Origin: Bacteroidia bacterium
GTDB taxonomy: Bacteria > Planctomycetota > Phycisphaerae > Phycisphaerales > SM1A02
Direction: 5' to 3'
Assembly (NCBI GenBank): GCA_030054235.1
Contig: JASGCG010000020.1
Coordinates: forward strand, 1 to 11,759
DNA length: 11,759 nucleotides
A model generated the notes under the pieces. That model worked only from the letters and a program-made list of their open reading frames with translations, was not told the origin of the DNA and searched no databases. Each line of letters opens with the position of its first letter. Positions within the stretch are counted from its first letter, which is position 1. The translations under genes and the position numbers were made by a program. Of the stretch, positions 7,013 through 11,759 are shown piece after piece.

Positions 7013-9220
7013 ATGACCAGGTCACCATCCCGCAGTCCCGCCGATGCACGCCGCCCCTCTTCGCGGCCGTCGGTGAACATCGATCCGATCCGCGTCCTGC
7101 GCGAGCACTGGAAGGCGATCGTCGGCGGAGGCGCCATCGGTGCCGCGCTTGGCGTGATCCTGAACTTCGGAATGGGAGCCGCGTATCCGATCTTCTCGGG
7201 CGAGGCTGTCTTTGAGATCCGCAATCGCATCATCGACGGCACCGATGCTGTCGGCCAAGACTACTCCCAGGAGGAGCAGGTCGTCCGCATCGCCAACACC
7301 GAGATCGGCTTCATGCTCTCGGATCGCGTCCTCGATGCGGTGATGGCGGCACCGGCGTTTCGCGGAACCGAGTATGCGCAGCAGTTCTTCGACAATGGCG
7401 TCCTCAACACGACCGATTGCCTGCGAGAGCTCAAGTCTGACCTGTCCGCCTCCTTCGCGCGCAGCAGCCAGCTGTTCGTGCTCCGTCTGAGCTGGACGGT
7501 CCGCGAGGACATCGCGCCCATCCTGAACACGGTGGGAGAGACCTACATGACGCTTCGCGTCGAGGACGAGAACAAGCGCATCACGTCGGGAACGGAGTCG
7601 ATGCGCAAGCGAGTCAAGGAGATCGAGTCCGAGCTCAGCACCATCGATGACCAGATCAAGAAGGAGTTGCGGGATGCCAAGATCCAGTCGTACGACGAGG
7701 ACCCCCAGAAGGGCCAGCGAGCGCTCGAGGCCCTCCTGCTACGTCGGGCCGACGTGATCCAGCAGATCCAGCTCACGCAGTCCAGGCTCGAGTCCGCGAA
7801 GGCCCGCCAGGGCGGGACCGGCATGGGCACCGAGGAGGAGCTGCGCGAGGCACGCCGCGATGCAGCCGTGCAGGCGCTGCTGGTGGACCGTGACCGTGTC
7901 CAGGGCAACTACGACGCGGTCCGGTCGCGGTACCGCGAAGGAACCCCGCAGGAGAAAGAAGCCCGCGAGGCGCTCGACAAGGTGGAGCAGCAGCTGAAGA
8001 CGCGGCTGGCGGAGCAGGTGCAGCAAAACCGCTTTGCCGACGAGAAGCGTTTCGACGAGGATCTGACCGCACTTCGCGAGACGCAGAAGGGCATCGATCG
8101 CGAGATCACCGAGACCGAGCGCGTCTTGGTGGATCGAGCGCAGGTGGTCACCGGCATCGAGCGCCTGAAGCAGGTCAAGGCGGGCAAGCAGGAGGAGCGC
8201 CAGGCCCTTGAGCAGAACATCGCGAGCAATCAACTCCGTGCAGATCGCGCCGATGCCCAGCAGATCATCATGCGGGCAGCGATCGATCCCCGTGAGCGCT
8301 CGTTCCCAAAGCTCAAGATCACGCTGCCCGGCGGCGCTGCGCTGGGTGTGCTGGCCGTCGTCGGTGTGCTCTTCCTGCGCGAGATCACGGAGCAGCGCGT
8401 GCGCTATCCGGCCGACATCGTGGGCGCGGGCAAGATCCTTGGTGTGATTCCCGTACGTCAGGACGAAGTCGGCGGACCGACGCAGCCCGAGTGGGCGCTG
8501 TGGAATCACCCCAATGCCTCGTTCAGCGAGGTCATGCGCCAGTTCAGCATGGAAGTCTCGCGCGCCTGGGGCACCCCGGACGGCGGTTCCCCGGCCAAGG
8601 GCGTGATGTTCGTGTCGGCGGGCCCTTCCGCAGGGACGACCACGATGGTCACGAACTTCGCCGCCGCCGCGGCGCATGCTGCGCGCAAGGTCCTCATCAT
8701 CGATTGCAACTTCCGTCGCCCGCGCATGCACGAACTCGTGGGCTTGCCGGCCGAGACTCCCGGCCTGGGCGAGCTGCTTCAGGGCCGCATCACGCCTGAG
8801 CAGGCGATCCGTCCGGCCGTGCCGGGCATCGACGTGGTCTGCGCCGGCGGCCCGGCATCGCGGCTGCCCGAACTGCTCTGCACGCTCCACACCGTCGAGG
8901 TGATCGAGCAGCTGAAGACGAACTACGACGTCGTGGTCATGGATGCACCGCCGCTGGTCGTCGCCGGTGAATCGCTGCTCCTTGCCGACCGCGTGGGCGA
9001 TCGGGTCGTGCTGGTCGTCAACGCGCTCACGCAGGAGAAGGGCCTGGTCTTCCGCTACGCGAGCAAGTTGCGTGAGGCGGGTGCCGAGGTCATCGGCCTC
9101 GTCCTCAACCGACCTGTCGAGGTGCAAGGCGGCCACATGCAGCGCAACCTGCGCACCATCGCTGCCTACGGATCCGGTTCGCCTGCGATCCAGGCTGCAC
9201 CCACCGAGGCCACGGGTTGA
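7013..9220 (+). CDS. Wzz/GumC chain-length protein with degenerate BY-kinase domain
   Basis: A 735-aa inner-membrane protein of the polysaccharide co-polymerase type. The N-terminus is basic and proline-rich; a Wzz domain starts near residue 22 with a membrane helix at about 33-54. Residues about 190-425 are charged and heptad-like (long coiled coil, e.g. MRKRVKEIESELSTIDDQIK from residue 197). A segment RSFPKL then leads into a second membrane helix at about 436-456. The cytoplasmic part (about 500-720) has the fold pattern of a bacterial tyrosine kinase, but key residues are altered. The Walker A region reads GPSAGTTT (537-544) with Thr542 where the lysine belongs. Walker A' reads LIIDCNFRRP, with Asp564 kept but Asn566 in place of the second Asp. 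Walker B (VVVMDAPP, Asp644) is intact. The C-terminus has a single tyrosine (Tyr719) instead of a tyrosine cluster. It probably regulates glycan length or export without normal kinase chemistry. Start chosen from GGAGG at 7000-7004. Confidence 0.92.
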   Translation: MTRSPSRSPADARRPSSRPSVNIDPIRVLREHWKAIVGGGAIGAALGVILNFGMGAAYPIFSGEAVFEIRNRIIDGTDAVGQDYSQEEQVVRIANTEIGFMLSDRVLDAVMAAPAFRGTEYAQQFFDNGVLNTTDCLRELKSDLSASFARSSQLFVLRLSWTVREDIAPILNTVGETYMTLRVEDENKRITSGTESMRKRVKEIESELSTIDDQIKKELRDAKIQSYDEDPQKGQRALEALLLRRADVIQQIQLTQSRLESAKARQGGTGMGTEEELREARRDAAVQALLVDRDRVQGNYDAVRSRYREGTPQEKEAREALDKVEQQLKTRLAEQVQQNRFADEKRFDEDLTALRETQKGIDREITETERVLVDRAQVVTGIERLKQVKAGKQEERQALEQNIASNQLRADRADAQQIIMRAAIDPRERSFPKLKITLPGGAALGVLAVVGVLFLREITEQRVRYPADIVGAGKILGVIPVRQDEVGGPTQPEWALWNHPNASFSEVMRQFSMEVSRAWGTPDGGSPAKGVMFVSAGPSAGTTTMVTNFAAAAAHAARKVLIIDCNFRRPRMHELVGLPAETPGLGELLQGRITPEQAIRPAVPGIDVVCAGGPASRLPELLCTLHTVEVIEQLKTNYDVVVMDAPPLVVAGESLLLADRVGDRVVLVVNALTQEKGLVFRYASKLREAGAEVIGLVLNRPVEVQGGHMQRNLRTIAAYGSGSPAIQAAPTEATG
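9206..9209 (+). promoter_or_regulatory. Ribosome binding site supporting a TTG start
   Basis: GAGG inside the end of the Wzz/BY-kinase gene lies 7 bases before TTG 9217. The TTG overlaps the TGA stop 9218-9220 of that gene (TTGA), a layout typical of translational coupling. Confidence 0.45.
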
Positions 9221-10548
9221 TCCAGCAGGATCCGATCCCGGCGTCCGTGGCGGCGGCCGCACCAGCGACGGGCGAGGGCATCCTCGTCGGCGCGATGTCC
9301 GTCCTCAACGAAGCAGCGCCTGTCTTCCTCGTGGCGTTCCTGGTCACGCTGGTTGCCACGCCGTTCGTGCGCCTGATGGCGGTGCAGGCTGGCATCATCG
9401 ACAAGCCCGACCAGCAGCGGAAGTTGCACAAGTACCCGGTCGCGTATCTCGGCGGGCTCGCCGTGTTCCTCGGCCTGGTCGCGGCACTCGGTGTCTCCTA
9501 TGCGTTCGTGGGCATGGGCGAGCGTGACTTCATGCCGGTGCCGTGGGAAATCCTGGCAGGCATGACGGCCATCGCGTTCGTCGGGTTCCTCGACGACCTC
9601 GATTCGATGCACCCCTGGGGCAAGATCGCGGGGCAGCTCGTGGCCGCTGCGCTCCTGTGCTACTCGCCGGAGAACGCCTTCGGCACGCCGATCGCGCGCG
9701 GCCTGCTCTATCCGATCGTTCACGGTGGCGTGAGCGAGTGGCTCACCGGATCGACCGCCGGCATCGTCACCGAGGACGCCATCTATTACTGGGTCGGCAT
9801 CGTCCTCGTGGCGGGCATGATCCTGGGTGCCTGCAATGCCGCGAACCTGATCGATGGTCTTGATGGCCTGCTGACCGGCACCAGCTCGATCATGGCGGTC
9901 GGTTTCCTGACCGTCGGGCTTTTGCTTGCCGCGACCCTTCCGGTCGGCGTCGAGCAAGGTCAGTTCGTCGCCGCGCGCGTGGTCCTGGCGCTGGCGCTGC
10001 TCGGCGCGTTGCTCGGATTCCTGCCGTGGAACTTCAATCCCGCGGTCATCTTCCTGGGCGATTGCGGAAGCCTGCTCATCGGGTACCTGCTTGCGGTCTG
10101 CATCATGATGCAGGCGCAGGAAGACAGCATCAGTCTGTTCTTCGCGGGCCTGATCATCTTTGCGCTGCCGATCATGGACACGCTGCTGGCCATCATCCGC
10201 CGCAAGCTGGCCGGCCTGCCCATGTCGGCGGCCGATGCCAATCACATCCACCATCAGGCCAAGCGATTGACGGGATCCGTCCGCAAGGCGGTCTTTCTGC
10301 TGTATGCCGTCACCGCAGCGTTCACGATGCTTGGGGTCGGCCTGGCCGCGCTGCAACTCTTCGAGCGCCCCCGTGTCCTGGTGGTCTACAGCATCGCGTT
10401 CGTGCTCTTCGCGGGCCTGATCTGCGTGGCGCTCAAGGCCGCCTTGCTTGAGCGGTGGCAGGTGGCTCCGCGGGCGGATGCTGCCCCTGAAGCGCTGCCG
10501 AGCGCCGCGGCGGATGCAGCCAAGCCCGCCGACCCGGCCAAGGCATGA
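9217..10548 (+). CDS. WecA/TagO-type polyprenyl-phosphate sugar-1-phosphate transferase
   Basis: A multi-pass inner-membrane glycosyltransferase of the MraY/WecA family (glycosyltransferase family 4), 443 aa. Such enzymes transfer a sugar-1-phosphate, often HexNAc-1-phosphate, from a UDP-sugar to undecaprenyl phosphate and so start a glycan chain. The expected motifs appear in order: DKPDQQRKLH and GGLAVFLG in the first cytoplasmic loop, GFLDDLDS (Asp126-Asp127, metal binding), NLIDGLDGL (Asn210, Asp213), GFLPWNFNPAVIFLGDCGS (Asp282), and DANHIHHQ (His343, His345, His346). About ten membrane segments separate them. The HIHH loop is WecA-like rather than MraY-like. The tail after about residue 415 is Ala/Pro-rich. 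TTG 9217 is preferred because GAGG lies 7 bases ahead and the codons from 9220 to 9294 keep the strong third-position G/C bias of a coding region. ATG 9295 (417 aa) is the alternative and would place the first membrane helix at the usual position. The sugar cannot be read from the sequence. Confidence 0.92.
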   Translation: MIQQDPIPASVAAAAPATGEGILVGAMSVLNEAAPVFLVAFLVTLVATPFVRLMAVQAGIIDKPDQQRKLHKYPVAYLGGLAVFLGLVAALGVSYAFVGMGERDFMPVPWEILAGMTAIAFVGFLDDLDSMHPWGKIAGQLVAAALLCYSPENAFGTPIARGLLYPIVHGGVSEWLTGSTAGIVTEDAIYYWVGIVLVAGMILGACNAANLIDGLDGLLTGTSSIMAVGFLTVGLLLAATLPVGVEQGQFVAARVVLALALLGALLGFLPWNFNPAVIFLGDCGSLLIGYLLAVCIMMQAQEDSISLFFAGLIIFALPIMDTLLAIIRRKLAGLPMSAADANHIHHQAKRLTGSVRKAVFLLYAVTAAFTMLGVGLAALQLFERPRVLVVYSIAFVLFAGLICVALKAALLERWQVAPRADAAPEALPSAAADAAKPADPAKA

Positions 10549-11531
10549 CGTCGAACCCAAGTCCGCGCGGCGATCGCGCCGCCCATGACGCCGGAGCTTC
10601 CGACCCGCACGGTCATCGCCCGGTGCTGCTCGGCGAGATCGTGGAGCTGCTGGTCCCAGTCTCTGGCGAGAGCGTGGTCGACCTCACGGCCGGTCGAGGT
10701 GGTCACGCCGTTGCGCTGGGTGCGTCGGTGGGGGCATCCGGCGTGTTGACGCTCTTCGATCGCGACCCGACCAACCTTGCCTACGCGGCTGCACGGGTCT
10801 CGGCCATGCCTTCGGCGCCGCGGGTCCAGGCCGTTCACGCCGACTTTCGCTCCGTCGGGCTCATGATGCCAACGGGGACCCCGCCGGCCAACGCTGTCCT
10901 GGCCGATCTTGGCTTCGCGTCGACTCAGGTCGACGATCCCTCCCGAGGTCTGGCCTTCTCGCACGATGGGCCGCTCGACATGCGCCTCGATCCCACTCGC
11001 GGCGAGACGGCAGCCCAGCTCGTGGCCCGCTTGGACGAGCGCGAACTGGCCGACATCATCTTCCACTACGGCGAGGATCCTTTCGCGCGACGCATCGCCA
11101 GGAACATTGCACAGACTCGCGCCCGTGTGCCGATATCGACGACGGGTCAGCTTGCGAGCCTGGTACGGGAGTCCTATGGCGCCCGTGCCGCGGCGAGTCG
11201 GTTGCATCCAGCCACGCGGACCTTCATGGCACTCCGGATCGCCGTCAACGACGAGCTCGGAGCACTCGAAGGACTCGTGGCGGCCGTGCGCGATGCCGCG
11301 CTCGCTGCCGCCTCGGGGTCGCCCACGTGGCTCGCGGCGGGTGCTCGGGTGGCCATCATGTCCTTCCACAGCCTGGAGGACCGGATCGTCAAGCGGGCCT
11401 TCGCCCAGATGATCGAAGCGGGGTGGGCTGAGTCCCTCACCCGCAAGCCCGTGGAGGCTTCACCCACCGAGGTGGGTGCGAATCCCCGGGCCCGATCGGC
11501 GAAGTTGCGGGCCATCAGGCTGGCCCGCTGA
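10545..11531 (+). CDS. rsmH: 16S rRNA (cytosine(1402)-N(4))-methyltransferase RsmH
   Basis: RsmH (formerly MraW), a 328-aa cytoplasmic enzyme that uses S-adenosylmethionine to methylate N4 of C1402 in the decoding centre of 16S rRNA. The opening HRPVLLGEIVELL (His24) is the family signature. DLTAGRGGHA (46-55) is the SAM-binding loop. ADLGFASTQVDDPSRGLAF and GPLDMRLDP form the central signature, and HYGEDPFARRIA, HPATRTFMALRIAVN (from His221), SFHSLEDRIVK (from Ser273) and NPRARSAKLRAI complete it. Length is close to the usual 300-320 aa, with a slightly longer N-terminus. The ATG overlaps the preceding stop as ATGA; only a poor AAGG one base before the start is visible, so translation probably depends on ribosomes finishing the transferase gene. 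rsmH usually opens the dcw cell-division and wall cluster, so this gene marks the border between the exopolysaccharide operon and that cluster. Confidence 0.97.
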   Translation: MTSNPSPRGDRAAHDAGASDPHGHRPVLLGEIVELLVPVSGESVVDLTAGRGGHAVALGASVGASGVLTLFDRDPTNLAYAAARVSAMPSAPRVQAVHADFRSVGLMMPTGTPPANAVLADLGFASTQVDDPSRGLAFSHDGPLDMRLDPTRGETAAQLVARLDERELADIIFHYGEDPFARRIARNIAQTRARVPISTTGQLASLVRESYGARAAASRLHPATRTFMALRIAVNDELGALEGLVAAVRDAALAAASGSPTWLAAGARVAIMSFHSLEDRIVKRAFAQMIEAGWAESLTRKPVEASPTEVGANPRARSAKLRAIRLAR

Positions 11532-11638
11532 CCCAACCGCTCGGCGATCGAGGCAGGACATCGTTGGAGAGTCGGGCCGATGCAAGGATGCAGAGGCCGT
11601 CTGGATGGGTCGAGAGCCCTCAGGGCATGGATGCTGCG

Positions 11639-11759
11639 ATGAACCGTGAACACAAGCTGGCGTTGGTCCTTGGATTCGGGTTGCTCCTCTTCGTGGGCAT
11701 CCTGCTGTCGGACCACTTCTCCGCCGTCGACCGTCCTGCGAGCTCGATGCTCGTGGCCA
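11639..11759 (+). CDS. Single-pass membrane protein, possibly LysM-type (5' part only)
   Basis: Only the first 40 codons are visible. The protein opens with MNREHK, followed by a hydrophobic helix LALVLGFGLLLFVGILL, then SDHFSAVDRP. This is an N-in membrane anchor with the rest in the periplasm. From memory, planctomycete proteins encoded near rsmH with a LysM (peptidoglycan-binding) domain begin in a very similar way, so a wall-binding protein is my best guess. No LysM domain lies within the window, so the product name is inference. ATG 11639 is preferred because it puts the basic residues straight before the helix. In-frame ATG codons at 11627 and 11588 are possible earlier starts, since the frame is open back to the rsmH stop. 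No convincing ribosome binding site decides between them. Confidence 0.6.
   Translation, partial: MNREHKLALVLGFGLLLFVGILLSDHFSAVDRPASSMLVA

Noticed and set aside
7739..9262. Open frame on the - strand (507 codons)
   Set aside because: It is antisense to the Wzz/BY-kinase gene; no motif and no ribosome binding site supports it.
9217..10548. MraY (lipid I synthesis) as identity of the transferase next to rsmH
   Set aside because: The HIHH loop, the GFLPWNFNPA segment and the exopolysaccharide context fit WecA/TagO-type enzymes; MraY-specific signatures are not visible.
9166..10560. Open frame on the - strand (464 codons)
   Set aside because: It mirrors the sugar-1-phosphate transferase, whose catalytic motifs are all in the + frame. 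Its own translation is charged and of low complexity.
11532..11638. Terminator or promoter between rsmH and the next gene
   Set aside because: Only a 4-bp stem (CTCG/CGAG near 11540-11552) without a T-run is present, and no convincing -35/-10 pair is visible.

Overview
This is a GC-rich stretch with strong G/C bias at third codon positions, and every gene is on the + strand. The gene set suggests a member of the Planctomycetota, perhaps Phycisphaerae. The clues are an exosortase with a separate EpsI-like partner, a style of RsmH with an 'A-S-T-Q-V-D-D' motif, and an rsmH followed by a short membrane-anchored protein whose N-terminus resembles planctomycete LysM proteins. This placement is inference; no 16S or other taxonomic marker is present.

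Layout. Bases 1-431 hold the C-terminal end of a Wza-type polysaccharide export protein with an SLBB domain. After a 77-base gap comes a tightly packed run of six genes (509-11531): an exosortase, an EpsI/DUF3485-like exosortase partner, a giant membrane-anchored TPR protein (1571 aa), a Wzz/BY-kinase-type chain-length protein, a WecA/TagO-type sugar-1-phosphate transferase, and the 16S rRNA methyltransferase RsmH. Junctions are an 11-base overlap, gaps of 9 and 14 bases, then a TTGA and an ATGA stop/start overlap. After a 107-base gap, a truncated gene for a single-pass membrane protein begins at 11639 and runs off the window.

How the genes fit together. The sugar-1-phosphate transferase would start a glycan on a polyprenyl carrier at the inner membrane. 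The Wzz-like protein would control chain growth or export, and the SLBB protein would carry the glycan through the outer envelope. The TPR protein is a plausible envelope scaffold. Exosortase plus EpsI-like partner would process cargo proteins with a C-terminal sorting signal and attach or release them at the cell surface, a system known to co-occur with exopolysaccharide genes. No cargo protein is encoded here. The last two genes start what looks like the division/cell-wall (dcw) region.

The most unusual point is the Wzz/BY-kinase protein. Its kinase-like domain has lost the Walker A lysine (Thr instead) and the second Walker A' aspartate (Asn instead), and it has no C-terminal tyrosine cluster. 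It is probably a pseudokinase. The rest is a coherent but largely recognisable exosortase/exopolysaccharide locus. I saw no mobile elements, CRISPR arrays, tRNA or rRNA genes.
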